Shown here in pieces: positions 35,904-43,009 of a stretch of 44,686 nt of DNA. Source of the DNA: an uncultured Clostridia bacterium (GTDB lineage Bacteria > Bacillota > Clostridia > Oscillospirales > Acutalibacteraceae); the NCBI GenBank assembly GCA_944380875.1, contig CALWJA010000046.1, positions 1 to 44,686 of the forward strand, given 5' to 3'. Under the pieces are notes generated by a model. The model was not told the origin of the DNA. It ran no database searches and worked only from the letters and a program-made list of their open reading frames with translations. The stretch's first letter is position 1. Each line of letters opens with the position of its first letter. A program made the position numbers and the translations under genes.

Positions 35904-37760
35904 TTATACCTGAGATGCTTTATCCGGAACCAGAACGGTTGTTTCCACTGCCGCAAGAGACGGGTTCAGATCCTGAACGGGCAACATGTCAAAACGGGGG
36001 TTGCCGTCTATATCGAAATGGACCCGGCGGATACCGGTGCACCGGGGGCCTCCGTCTATAACCAGATTTTCCTCCCCGTGGAAAGTAACCATCAGGTTTC
36101 CGTCTTCATCCGTATAGAAGGAATTGTGGCCGGGGCCGAACACACCGGCATAATAGGACATCACGGGAGCATTGTTCTTAACCCAGTTTTCAGGATTGAG
36201 AAGATCGCTTCCCACTTTTCCTTCCAGCATACCGATTACATAGCTGTATCCGCCGGCAGCGCCGCCGGAATAAGAAAGATACACGGTATCCCCGGCGATA
36301 AAGGCATTGGGGCCTTCGTTATTGATGGTTCCCCTGTGATTTTCCCAGCCATAGAGAGGCCTGGTAAGAAGAACGGGCTCACTGGTTAACTGCCAGGGCT
36401 TTTCCGGATCCGTGGAGGCAATATAGATCATGGAACCGGAGTCATCGGGAGTTCCAATCCATTTCCGATAAGACCACGCCACATAGTCCTTCCCCGCGCA
36501 GGAGAAATGGGTCATATCCAGAGTAATATCGCCAATTTTCCCTGCTAGGAAGCTTCCGTCCATCCGGCGCACACGGATGGGAGTTTCCCAATCTTCCGCC
36601 TTTATGATGCTTCCGCCTTCTTTAAGACGCATCATATGGCACTGGGGACCCCATTTCTTTCCGCTGACAGCAAACAGAATATAGAGTCTGCCACCGATCA
36701 CATGGAACTCCGGCGCCCAGAAAGTTTGTATAAAGTCCTTCTCTTCGTCTACATCCAGGATAATGTGTTCCTCAAAATCCGGAGCAAAGAGCGCTTCCAC
36801 GGTATCCGCTTCCCGGACAAACATACCGATATCGTTTACATTATCGTTGGTAGCAAGGAAATAGTATTTGCCTTCCCATTTCAGAATATCGGGATCCGCA
36901 TATCCTTTTGCCAGTGGGAAGGGGAATTCCTGCTGGAAAGCTTTTCCCGATACTCGGTATGTGCCGGGTTTTTGGAAGTCTACTGCGGACATATCCCATT
37001 TTACCCGTTTCTGCACGGAAGAACCATCGGAATAAAAGGCGGTTGCCGTAACGTTTTCCAATTCCTCCGCCGAAGAAGCCACCGCCAGTTCAGGAGCCTG
37101 CACGGATACATTTTCAAGGGGAGACATGCGGCGGAACAGCTTTTCCCCAAAGGACGCTTCTACCTCCAGGATATTGCCGGGAACAATGTCTTTGAGCCCC
37201 GAAACTTCTGGGTTTTGAGACGGGAAAGAGAAAGCCTCATCCTTTTCGGCGGCGGAAACCGTATTGGTCTTTTCCAGGGAGCGCAAGATGTTTGCATAGC
37301 AGGTTCCATCCTCTGCCTGCCAATGAATGCGGTATTGCCGGATAGCAGGGTCGTATTCGCAGGCGCACTGCCGGACAAATACATCCATTCCCAAGTCAAC
37401 AAGCCCCTGCTCTGTAAAATGGATCAGATCCGGGGAAGTCCACAAAAGAATTTTGCCCCGGCTTTCCTCGTCGGCGGAATCATCCAGATTTACCCGGACA
37501 GCAACAACAGCGAAGGCTCCTTCCGCGGTTCGGAAAAGCCAAGGGGATTTGAGCCCTTTTTCATGCAGCGTATCCGGCTGGACTATAGTAGCGGAAGCGA
37601 AAAGCACGCCGTAGTTCCGATTCAGGGGAAGGAAGGTTTTTCCGTCAAAGCTGTAGGCAAGATGGGCGCTATTGGAAAGGCCCGGCCCATAGGCTTCCGC
37701 TTCCGGTTTCCTTGTGTAAATCAGAAGTTTCCCTTTTTTGGAAACATTTGTATATACCAT
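35904..37760 (-). CDS. Two-propeller GH43 family glycosidase with Ig-like domain
   Basis: A 618-residue protein without signal peptide. Residues about 1-190 look like a GH43-type propeller segment lacking the catalytic set (SNSAHLAYSFDGKTFLPLN). Residues about 215-275 match a bacterial Ig-like group 4 domain (FYSDGSSVQKRVKWDMSAVDF, then PGTYRVSG). Residues about 280-600 are a complete GH43 catalytic propeller: base Asp289 (ADPD), WAPEFH (348-353), pKa-modulator Asp415 (TLDMTHF), acid Glu482 (NEGPNAF). Probable arabinofuranosidase or xylosidase on imported oligosaccharides. CGGAGGAA precedes the ATG. It is divergent from an AraC regulator that probably controls it. Confidence 0.85.
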   Translation of the reverse strand: MVYTNVSKKGKLLIYTRKPEAEAYGPGLSNSAHLAYSFDGKTFLPLNRNYGVLFASATIVQPDTLHEKGLKSPWLFRTAEGAFAVVAVRVNLDDSADEESRGKILLWTSPDLIHFTEQGLVDLGMDVFVRQCACEYDPAIRQYRIHWQAEDGTCYANILRSLEKTNTVSAAEKDEAFSFPSQNPEVSGLKDIVPGNILEVEASFGEKLFRRMSPLENVSVQAPELAVASSAEELENVTATAFYSDGSSVQKRVKWDMSAVDFQKPGTYRVSGKAFQQEFPFPLAKGYADPDILKWEGKYYFLATNDNVNDIGMFVREADTVEALFAPDFEEHIILDVDEEKDFIQTFWAPEFHVIGGRLYILFAVSGKKWGPQCHMMRLKEGGSIIKAEDWETPIRVRRMDGSFLAGKIGDITLDMTHFSCAGKDYVAWSYRKWIGTPDDSGSMIYIASTDPEKPWQLTSEPVLLTRPLYGWENHRGTINNEGPNAFIAGDTVYLSYSGGAAGGYSYVIGMLEGKVGSDLLNPENWVKNNAPVMSYYAGVFGPGHNSFYTDEDGNLMVTFHGEENLVIDGGPRCTGIRRVHFDIDGNPRFDMLPVQDLNPSLAAVETTVLVPDKASQV

Positions 37761-37901
37761 ATTAAATTCCTCCGTTCTTCAGGACTTTTCAAATTCCTGA
37801 TGATTCTGTATACTAATACTATAGTAACCAAATAGAGAAATATCCAGCACAATATTGCTTATTGTTTACACTATATTGATCTTTTGAGAGGAAGAGAGAA
37901 T

Positions 37902-38783
37902 TTGGACAGAAACAGGAAAGAACGGAAAACCCACGGAAGCATTGACTTTCCTATGGCTGTATATTATTTGGAAGGAGATAAAAGCAGTTATACCAAACTT
38001 TTTGGCCACTGGCACGAGGAATTTGAATGTATTCTGGTAACAGGGGGCGGTGGCATATTCCAGATCGGGAGCCACAGCTTTAAAGTACTGGAAGGGGAAG
38101 CGGTTCTCGCCTGCCCGGGAGAATTACATTCTGCTGTAGCTTTGGAGGATTTACCCTGCCGGTATGTTTCCATTGTTTTCCATCCTTCTTTGTTTTCCGC
38201 AGGGCTGGAGGACAGGATTCCGTTAAAATATGTGGACCCGCTTCTTCAGGGAGAATTTACTATTCCCCATCATATTACCGGGGGAACAGCAGATGGTAAG
38301 CAGCTTATAGAAGCCCTATATGAAATCCGGTCTTTGTTTTTGGAGAAGAAAACAGGGTATGAACTTCTTGCAAAGGCGGATATATATCGTATATGGTATC
38401 TGCTGTATAGCAATGGGGAAAAATCCGTGGAGAGCATACATAAAAGAAGAGGGGAAAAAGAGAAAAAAGCCAAAGAGATCCTGCAGTATATCCATGAAAA
38501 GTACAGGGAAGATATTACACTGGAACAACTTGCGAAAATGACGCACATGAGCAAGGGGCAGTTTTGCCGTTTTTTTCATGCTATGGTCCGGATGCCGGCA
38601 ATCCAGTATGTGAACTATTATCGGGTCGGACAAAGCGCAAAGCTTTTGGATGAAACACAATGGAAAATCAGCGATGTGGCTTCTTATGTAGGATTTAACA
38701 ATATTGGGTATTACAATAGGGTGTTCCGGCGGTATATGGGATGCAGCCCTTCTCAGTATAGAAAAAGAAAAAGGATACTTTAA
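37902..38783 (+). CDS. AraC-family transcriptional regulator
   Basis: A 293-residue regulator: an N-terminal cupin sensor with the metal- or sugar-binding segment HWHEEFECILV, and a C-terminal AraC double helix-turn-helix (ITLEQLAKMTHMSKGQFCRFFHAM and ISDVASYVGFNNIGYYNRVFRRYMGCSPSQYRKRK). The start is probably the TTG at 37902, with AGAGG about 10 nt upstream; a TTG at 37884 sits over the Shine-Dalgarno, and the first in-frame ATG falls inside the domain. Its divergent position next to the GH43 gene suggests sugar-responsive activation of that gene. Confidence 0.9.
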   Translation: MDRNRKERKTHGSIDFPMAVYYLEGDKSSYTKLFGHWHEEFECILVTGGGGIFQIGSHSFKVLEGEAVLACPGELHSAVALEDLPCRYVSIVFHPSLFSAGLEDRIPLKYVDPLLQGEFTIPHHITGGTADGKQLIEALYEIRSLFLEKKTGYELLAKADIYRIWYLLYSNGEKSVESIHKRRGEKEKKAKEILQYIHEKYREDITLEQLAKMTHMSKGQFCRFFHAMVRMPAIQYVNYYRVGQSAKLLDETQWKISDVASYVGFNNIGYYNRVFRRYMGCSPSQYRKRKRIL

Positions 38784-38802
38784 GAGGGAATGATTTTTCA
38801 AT

Positions 38803-38886
38803 ATACCCGCAGACCCTTATGATATGGCAGCAAAAAAGGCACCCGTATGAAACGGATGCCTTTTCTTTGGCGCGCCCGAAGGGACT
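38803..38886. repeat. Left copy of tRNA 3'-end/terminator repeat
   Basis: Nucleotides 38814-38886 are an exact 73-nt copy of 39016-39088, which holds the last bases of the tRNA-Arg gene, its CCA and its terminator. The 16 nt at 38803-38818 also match 38988-39003. The left copy lacks 17 nt present in the right one at the junction. Here the tRNA sequence is cut after 14-15 nt of its 3' end. Confidence 0.9.
38834..38864. terminator. Terminator copy downstream of AraC-type gene
   Basis: A 13-bp stem with one mismatch (AAAAGGCACCCGT / ACGGATGCCTTTT), with A-rich left flank and T-rich right flank. It can end the AraC-type gene on the plus strand. Confidence 0.75.
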
Positions 38887-39015
38887 TAGCCCAGGCTGCG
38901 CCTGAGCCTGCCTTGCCCACCCTCGCTTCGCTCCGGTACCGGTCATCGGCACTCTGCGGGAAGGAATGCGCCCCCGGCGCCTTCCAAATACCCGCAGACC
39001 CTTTCGGGTTCGAGT
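38887..39015. repeat. GC-rich insert between repeat copies, with inverted tRNA T-arm
   Basis: A conspicuously GC-rich segment, unlike its surroundings. It has small palindromes (CAGGC-tgc-GCCTG; CCGGTACCGG; GGAAGG ... CCTTCC). At its right edge, GGGTTCGAGTCCCTT (39006-39020, overlapping the repeat) is an inverted 15-nt copy of the tRNA-Arg T-arm at 39081-39095. It probably belongs to a dispersed, tRNA-derived repeat family. It encodes nothing credible. Confidence 0.65.
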
Positions 39016-39088
39016 CCCTTATGATATGGCAGCAAAAAAGGCACCCGTATGAAACGGATGCCTTTTCTTTGGCGCGCCCGAAGGGACT
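38988..39088. repeat. Right copy of tRNA 3'-end/terminator repeat
   Basis: Contains the intact junction version of the repeat and runs into the complete tRNA-Arg gene. It is offset from the left copy by 202 nt for the main 73-nt block and by 185 nt for the 16-nt leading block. Confidence 0.9.
39034..39066 (-). terminator. Terminator of the tRNA-Arg gene
   Basis: The second copy of the hairpin. On the minus strand it ends in a T6 run directly after the tRNA CCA end. Confidence 0.85.
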
Positions 39089-39146
39089 CGAACCCCTGAC
39101 CTTCTGATTCGTAGTCAGACACTCTATCCAGCTGAGCTACGAGCGC
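39070..39146 (-). tRNA. tRNA-Arg, anticodon ACG
   Basis: The minus strand folds into a full cloverleaf: acceptor GCGCTCG / CGGGCGC (one G-T pair), D-arm GCTCAGCTGGATAGAGT, anticodon stem TCTGA / TCAGA around loop CTACGAA (anticodon ACG), and T-arm with GGTTCGAGTCC. Discriminator G at 39073 is followed by an encoded CCA (39072-39070). ACG is read as ICG and decodes CGU/CGC/CGA. Confidence 0.97.
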
Positions 39147-39174
39147 ATTTTGCTGCTCATCAGCAACGCATATT

Positions 39175-39203
39175 ATTTTATCATCACCTGCGAAGTTTGT
39201 CAA
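39175..39203 (-). promoter_or_regulatory. Promoter of tRNA-Arg
   Basis: Minus strand consensus TTGACA, a 17-nt spacer and TAAAAT. The start would be near 39168, about 22 nt upstream of the mature tRNA. Confidence 0.85.
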
Positions 39204-39274
39204 TAGTTTTTTCAAAGGGAACAACGATGAAAGGAAAAAATATAACAGATTTTTATCCACAAAAAATGTATATG

Positions 39275-39700
39275 TTAAAGGCAAAGCGGAAAATTTTCTC
39301 TGCTGAGTATGGAATTCAATTCCATAACACTTTTTTTCTCCAAGATCCCCCGTATGATGACGCAGTCTCGCTGATGCTTGGCATAGAGAGTAGGATATCC
39401 GCATTTTTTCAGAAGAGACTGGGTTTCTTCCAAAGTGAGCCCCATGGCTATGGTAAGACATAAGAGCTTATCCCTTTTTGGGGTCTTTTGCCCCGAAAAG
39501 ATTTGATAGGCATACACCTCGTTCAACATGGAATCCCGAATGACGGCGCTCTTTTTCAAGGCTTTTTCCTTCAGAAGGGCGGAGAGGTATTCCGGCAGGG
39601 GTTGCTCTGCAAAATGTTCCCGGTGCTGGGCAAAAAAGTTTTCCAGGTTTGGACTTTCTTTCAGGCTGTTTAAAAGATCGTCCGTTAATATTTCAGGCAT
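39275..39700 (-). CDS. Short HTH-like protein next to ImmA peptidase
   Basis: A 141-residue soluble protein. The second half (YAYQIFSGQKTPKRDKLLCLT, then MGLTLEETQSLLKKCGYPTLY) resembles small clostridial XRE-type helix-turn-helix proteins that recognise a regulatory partner rather than acting alone. I cannot name a precise family. The ATG at 39700 has GAGAGGAG upstream. It lies 38 nt downstream of the metallopeptidase gene on the same strand and probably belongs to the same lysogeny-type operon. Confidence 0.6.
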   Translation of the reverse strand: MPEILTDDLLNSLKESPNLENFFAQHREHFAEQPLPEYLSALLKEKALKKSAVIRDSMLNEVYAYQIFSGQKTPKRDKLLCLTIAMGLTLEETQSLLKKCGYPTLYAKHQRDCVIIRGILEKKSVMELNSILSRENFPLCL

Positions 39701-39738
39701 GAAATTCTCCTCTCTCGCGTGTATGCGTAATCTGTTTT

Positions 39739-40173
39739 TTATGGCAAAAAGCTGCATTTATACCGCACTAAATCCTCTTCAAGCCCCAGACATGCAGCCA
39801 TTTCCGATATGGTATAGCCTGAAAGTTCCCGTATTTTTTCATCTGGGCAGATAAGATCCGCGGCAAAACGGTTCGCTTCAATTTCCAGTTTGTTTACACA
39901 GAAAAATGTATTGGATACTAAAAAAGGAGTATTGGCATTGGGGTGCAGAATGGCATGCCCTAATTCGTGGGCACAAATAAAAAGCTGCTCTTCTCTGGGG
40001 ACTTCTTCGTTGATGTGAATGAATTTTTGGCGGTAACAGTGGTTGTAATACCCCCGGATAGTTCCAAGAGGTTCAAAAAGCACCAATATTTTCTTTTGCC
40101 GGGCAATTTCAAAAGGATCCCGGCTATCGTATCTTTTGCAAAGGGATTCTACCTGTTCCTTAATTGAAATCAT
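39739..40173 (-). CDS. ImmA/IrrE-family metallopeptidase
   Basis: A 144-residue zinc peptidase-like protein with HELGH at 69-73 (two His ligands and catalytic Glu) and a third ligand probably in KLEIEANRFAADLI (Glu97 or Glu99). In ICEBs1 and many prophages ImmA cleaves the ImmR repressor to induce the element. The gene lies downstream of a Cro/CI-type repressor on the same strand, so an anti-repressor role is the natural inference. GGAGG about 12 nt before the ATG at 40173 is a slightly long spacing. Confidence 0.88.
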   Translation of the reverse strand: MISIKEQVESLCKRYDSRDPFEIARQKKILVLFEPLGTIRGYYNHCYRQKFIHINEEVPREEQLFICAHELGHAILHPNANTPFLVSNTFFCVNKLEIEANRFAADLICPDEKIRELSGYTISEMAACLGLEEDLVRYKCSFLP

Positions 40174-40213
40174 ACGCTGCAATTGCCTCCTGGCAGGGTG
40201 CGCCTGCCCTCTT

Positions 40214-40270
40214 TCACTGTAATATCCGATATTTTTGCTTTGCACCCATACCCTGCGCGCTTGAGGCCAT
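40214..40270 (-). CDS. Candidate 18-aa peptide ORF between repressor and ImmA
   Basis: On the minus strand GGAGG is 4 nt before an ATG opening an 18-codon ORF (peptide begins MASSAQGMGAK). The ribosome-site-plus-start block is repeated exactly 30 nt upstream (40298-40309), where it opens only a 3-codon ORF (Met-Tyr-Tyr-stop). A GGCAGG/CCTGCC hairpin (40190-40206) follows before the ImmA ribosome site. It could be a regulatory peptide or a translational leader; no known family. Confidence 0.35.
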   Translation of the reverse strand: MASSAQGMGAKQKYRILQ

Positions 40271-40385
40271 AGATCCTCCTATGCTTTTTCAATAGTACAT
40301 AGATCCTCCAGTTCTTGTCAGATCTGCGTTTATGGCAGCATTACCGAAATGGAAAAGGGAATGTAGTTCATAGTTTTCGATTGTA

Positions 40386-40811
40386 TTATGGCTCTTTGCT
40401 GTATTTTTTTGGTGTGTATTTTTGTTTGGCGGCATGCTTGGCGATTTCCATACTGTTGCGCAGAGATAGGATCAAAAGCTCTCTGGTACTGTCATCCATA
40501 GGGGCTCCGGAAAACATCAGGCCCCCCTGCTCACCTTCCAACTGGTTGAGAGTTTCTTCCAAGCGTTTTTCAATATCCCGTTCATCTCTTCTAGTGAGAG
40601 AAGGAGTGGGCGTTTTTCCCAGAAGATAATCGGTAGAGACCCCAAAATAATCGGCTATCTTTCCCGCTTTTTCCAGATTCATGGTTTTGGCACGGCCCTT
40701 GCGAAGTTCTGTCATGGTGCTGCGGCTTATTCCAAGATCATCACACATTTTGCTGCCTGTGATTCCTCGTTCCCGGCAGAGACTTTCGATCATTTCGTAT
40801 ACTGTGGCCAT
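40386..40811 (-). CDS. XRE-family (Cro/CI-type) repressor
   Basis: A 141-residue phage-type repressor. The N-terminal helix-turn-helix spans about residues 5-62 (ITGSKMCDDLGISRSTMTELRKGRA, then KIADYFGVSTDYLLGKT). The C-terminal part is a short helical region, too short for a LexA-like autocleavage domain, consistent with control by the ImmA peptidase encoded downstream. GAGGTGA precedes the ATG. Its own promoter (40929-40957) carries an operator-like repeat. Confidence 0.9.
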   Translation of the reverse strand: MATVYEMIESLCRERGITGSKMCDDLGISRSTMTELRKGRAKTMNLEKAGKIADYFGVSTDYLLGKTPTPSLTRRDERDIEKRLEETLNQLEGEQGGLMFSGAPMDDSTRELLILSLRNSMEIAKHAAKQKYTPKKYSKEP

Positions 40812-40856
40812 TTTTTCACCTCATATCTGCAATTTTGCAGAATTTAAAATTTTGTA

Positions 40857-40885
40857 TTGACTTGCACAATAAAATGTACTATCCT
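40857..40885 (+). promoter_or_regulatory. Rightward promoter with embedded operator
   Basis: TTGACT (40857-40862), a 17-nt spacer and TATCCT (40880-40885). The spacer contains ACAATAAAATGTA (40866-40878), repeated exactly in the opposing promoter. It would drive the ArpU-like gene and phage functions and be silenced by the repressor (inference). The -10 is imperfect. Confidence 0.55.
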
Positions 40886-40928
40886 AAAGAAGAAATACAA
40901 AATAATAAACATATTTTTGTTTGTGTAC

Positions 40929-40957
40929 ATGATAATACAATAAAATGTATTTGTCAA
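40929..40957 (-). promoter_or_regulatory. Repressor promoter with embedded operator
   Basis: Minus strand consensus TTGACA, a 17-nt spacer and TATCAT. The spacer is almost wholly the dyad AATACA-N6-TGTATT (40935-40952), containing the same 13-mer as the rightward promoter, in the same plus-strand orientation. This suggests autoregulation of the repressor. Confidence 0.7.
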
Positions 40958-41204
40958 TATAACAAGCTAAAAAATAAAAAGGAAATAAATGGAAACAGCA
41001 CACAATGAAGTATATTTTCAGTATAGAACAATTACTGTCCCATAAAACGGACTTATTTATGTGTTCTATATTTTGTTAGAGAAGTTTAAGAAAGGAATTT
41101 GCAGCATGAGCACAGCACAGGCCATTAGATGGATGCAAGGAAAAGATGGAGCCCTTAATTTCTTCCCAAACACAGCCGTCGGTATATATAAGGAGGGAAG
41201 GCGC
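40958..41204 (+). other. Leader region before the ArpU-like gene
   Basis: AT-rich on the left. An in-frame ATG at 41106 with AAAGGA upstream could extend the ArpU-like gene by 33 residues. Otherwise no gene is seen. Confidence 0.4.
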
Positions 41205-41717
41205 ATGTGTGTGGAAATCAGCAGGAATACAATCCAGCCAAATGGACAGCCTCAAAATTTTTTACCAGAAAAGCCTCTTTTACGCACACAAAAAGATATA
41301 ATAGCATATCTCAGCCGTTACAGATATGCGGATCTGCGGATACAGCGAAAATGCGAGGAGCTGTCTCTTTGGAGACAAAGAGCTTTGCAGATTACACCGG
41401 CGTATTCGGAGCTGCCGGGAGGGCGGACAGGCAGGGATAAGGTACAGACAGCGGTGGATCATATCTGCGAAATTGAAGAGGAGATCAACCGGGAAATCGA
41501 TGCATTTGTGGAGATCCGGGAGGAAATACAGGAGGCTATTCGCTCCGTTAAAGATCCTATTTTGGAGACTCTTTTGGAGTATCGGTATATGGACGGCCTT
41601 ACCTGGGAAGAACTGGCTGAAAAAATGCATTACAGTTATCAATGGGTCTGTAGCCTGCACAACAAGGCCTTGAAACGTATTTCTATACCAGCTTCCAAAA
41701 CTGTTGATAGTAATTGA
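41205..41717 (+). CDS. Phage ArpU/DUF1492-like sigma-factor-related regulator
   Basis: A 170-residue protein matching the phage family that ends in a sigma-70 region-4-like helix-turn-helix: ILETLLEYRYMDGLTWEELA, then MHYSYQWVCSLHNKALKRI. The N-terminal half is a coiled coil (KVQTAVDHICEIEEEINREIDAFVEIREEI). In phages such proteins activate late gene transcription. I prefer the ATG at 41205 because AAGGAGGG lies 8 nt upstream; the in-frame ATG at 41106 is the alternative (203 aa). It is the first rightward gene of the remnant. Confidence 0.82.
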   Translation: MCVEISRNTIQPNGQPQNFLPEKPLLRTQKDIIAYLSRYRYADLRIQRKCEELSLWRQRALQITPAYSELPGGRTGRDKVQTAVDHICEIEEEINREIDAFVEIREEIQEAIRSVKDPILETLLEYRYMDGLTWEELAEKMHYSYQWVCSLHNKALKRISIPASKTVDSN

Positions 41718-41761
41718 TATAGAAACTGCTGTACACTATAAACTGGAAACAGAGGATAAGG

Positions 41762-41853
41762 AATCCGGAAAACGAGAGGCCGGATTTTCTTATAAGCCGC
41801 GTCAGGTTTCCGTGGCGCGGCTGGACCTCTTCTACGGCAGAGGGCCCCTGCCG
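41762..41853 (+). terminator. Terminator and two further hairpins
   Basis: AATCCGG / CCGGATT (41762-41786) followed by TTTTCTT looks like a terminator. A GCCGCGTCA / TGGCGCGGC hairpin (41796-41821) and a CGGCAG / CTGCCG hairpin (41835-41853) follow. Three hairpins between a late regulator and a tail gene suggest a junction where the intervening head genes were lost (inference). Confidence 0.55.
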
Positions 41854-41889
41854 ATTTGAATGTTATGATAAGAAAGGATGAAAGTATAA

Positions 41890-42468
41890 ATGGCAACTAC
41901 TCCTAATAATGGTACTGAGATGGCCATGATTGACTGCGCCATGATCGTTGTGACAACAGAGGAAGATGTTCCCCGCAGTATTGCTGTAACTTCCGCAACC
42001 AAGCTGGGTGTGGAACCGCAGATTGAAACCACCGAAGCTGTAAAGCTGATGATCAAGGGTGTTTTGAAAGCACAGAAACCGGAGCGTAAGACAATTACCG
42101 GACATACCCTGACCCTGACGGACAACATGACCATTCTGGAACTTATCGAAATTCTGCAGGGCGGAACCCTCACAAAAGATGAGGATGGAACCATTACCGG
42201 CTATACGCCTCCTGTTGTTGGGGAAGAATATAAGCCTGTAAAATTCACTTTGGACGCCTACTGTTCCCAGTTGGACGAAGGCGGCAATGTACTGCAGTAT
42301 GAAAAGACCACATATCCTGGCTGCTCCGGCCAGCCTGTAGCACTGAGCTCAGAGGATAATGTTTTCCGTGTGCATGAGTATACCATTAATTCTGCTCCTG
42401 CTAAGGGACAAGCTCCCTATACGCTCAGCTATGTAGAAGAGCTGCCCACAGTAGGCGCAGGCGTTTAA
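41890..42468 (+). CDS. Probable phage tail tube protein
   Basis: A 192-residue beta-rich protein (GTLTKDEDGTITGYTPPVVG, then PVKFTLDAYCSQLDEGGN), with the layout of major tail tube proteins in clostridial phages. It is followed by a gene typical of tail assembly chaperones, which supports the call. AAAGGATG about 12 nt before the ATG is a weak ribosome site. No sheath or head genes precede it. Confidence 0.6.
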   Translation: MATTPNNGTEMAMIDCAMIVVTTEEDVPRSIAVTSATKLGVEPQIETTEAVKLMIKGVLKAQKPERKTITGHTLTLTDNMTILELIEILQGGTLTKDEDGTITGYTPPVVGEEYKPVKFTLDAYCSQLDEGGNVLQYEKTTYPGCSGQPVALSSEDNVFRVHEYTINSAPAKGQAPYTLSYVEELPTVGAGV

Positions 42469-42531
42469 GGCTGTATTTGGAATAGAAACGGCAGAAGGCT
42501 CTTACATTGCTATTTTGTATTTGAATATGCA

Positions 42532-42569
42532 CTGCAGGAAAAGGTTTTTTAGATAAACATTTCCTGCAG
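42532..42569 (+). promoter_or_regulatory. Stem-loop between tail tube and chaperone genes
   Basis: A perfect 10-bp stem (CTGCAGGAAA with TTTCCTGCAG, 18-nt loop) is followed by no T-run. It may set the ratio of tail tube to chaperone message. Confidence 0.45.
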
Positions 42570-42601
42570 GGCACTAAAACATGGACAGGAGGAATATACC
42601 T

Positions 42602-43009
42602 ATGGCGGTTACACCAATTGCAGAGCTGAAACAATATGCGGAGGGTATGGAGGTTGAGCTTCCGGGATTTGTTGAGGAGAAGCCTATTGTAGTAAAATTG
42701 CGGCGTCCTTCTATGCTGCTTTTAGCGCAGGAGGGAGTGATTCCCAATCCGCTTCTGTCGGCAGCATCGGAACTTTTCCGCAGCGGGAAGACCGGCGAAA
42801 AGACCGGTATCAAGGATATGGGGGAGATTTTCCGTGTCATTGCCCGGGCGGCACTTGTTTCCCCCAGTTTTGAGGAGTTGGAAGAGGCCGGGCTCAACCT
42901 TACGGACAGCCAGCTTCTTTATATTTACAATTATGCACAGACGGGGGTAGACGCCCTCCGTCGATTTCGTGAAAAGCAGGAATCTGCTGCCCTTTCTGGC
43001 AACCGCTAA
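42602..43009 (+). CDS. Phage tail assembly chaperone (gpG-like)
   Basis: A 135-residue acidic helical protein (VVKLRRPSMLLLAQEGVIPNP, later FEELEEAGLNLTDSQLLYIYNYAQ) with the look of Siphoviridae/Myoviridae tail assembly chaperones that bind the tape measure protein. ACAGGAGGAA 9 nt before the ATG at 42602 defines the start. Its end overlaps a second frame encoding a typical T-like extension. Confidence 0.7.
   Translation: MAVTPIAELKQYAEGMEVELPGFVEEKPIVVKLRRPSMLLLAQEGVIPNPLLSAASELFRSGKTGEKTGIKDMGEIFRVIARAALVSPSFEELEEAGLNLTDSQLLYIYNYAQTGVDALRRFREKQESAALSGNR

Noticed and set aside
38814-39088. CRISPR-like or classical attL/attR interpretation of the direct repeats
   Set aside because: There are only two copies, no spacer series and no cas genes. 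As att sites they would enclose only about 130 nt without an integrase, so they are reported only as a possible scar or repeat family.
38847-39107. 86-codon frame ending in ARPKGLEPLTF
   Set aside because: This ending is the well-known false peptide produced by translating the 3' end of a tRNA gene antisense; the frame runs through repeats and into the tRNA.
41061-41204. Upstream extension of the ArpU-like gene
   Set aside because: The 41205 start has a much stronger ribosome site and gives the usual family length; the 41106 ATG remains a possible alternative.
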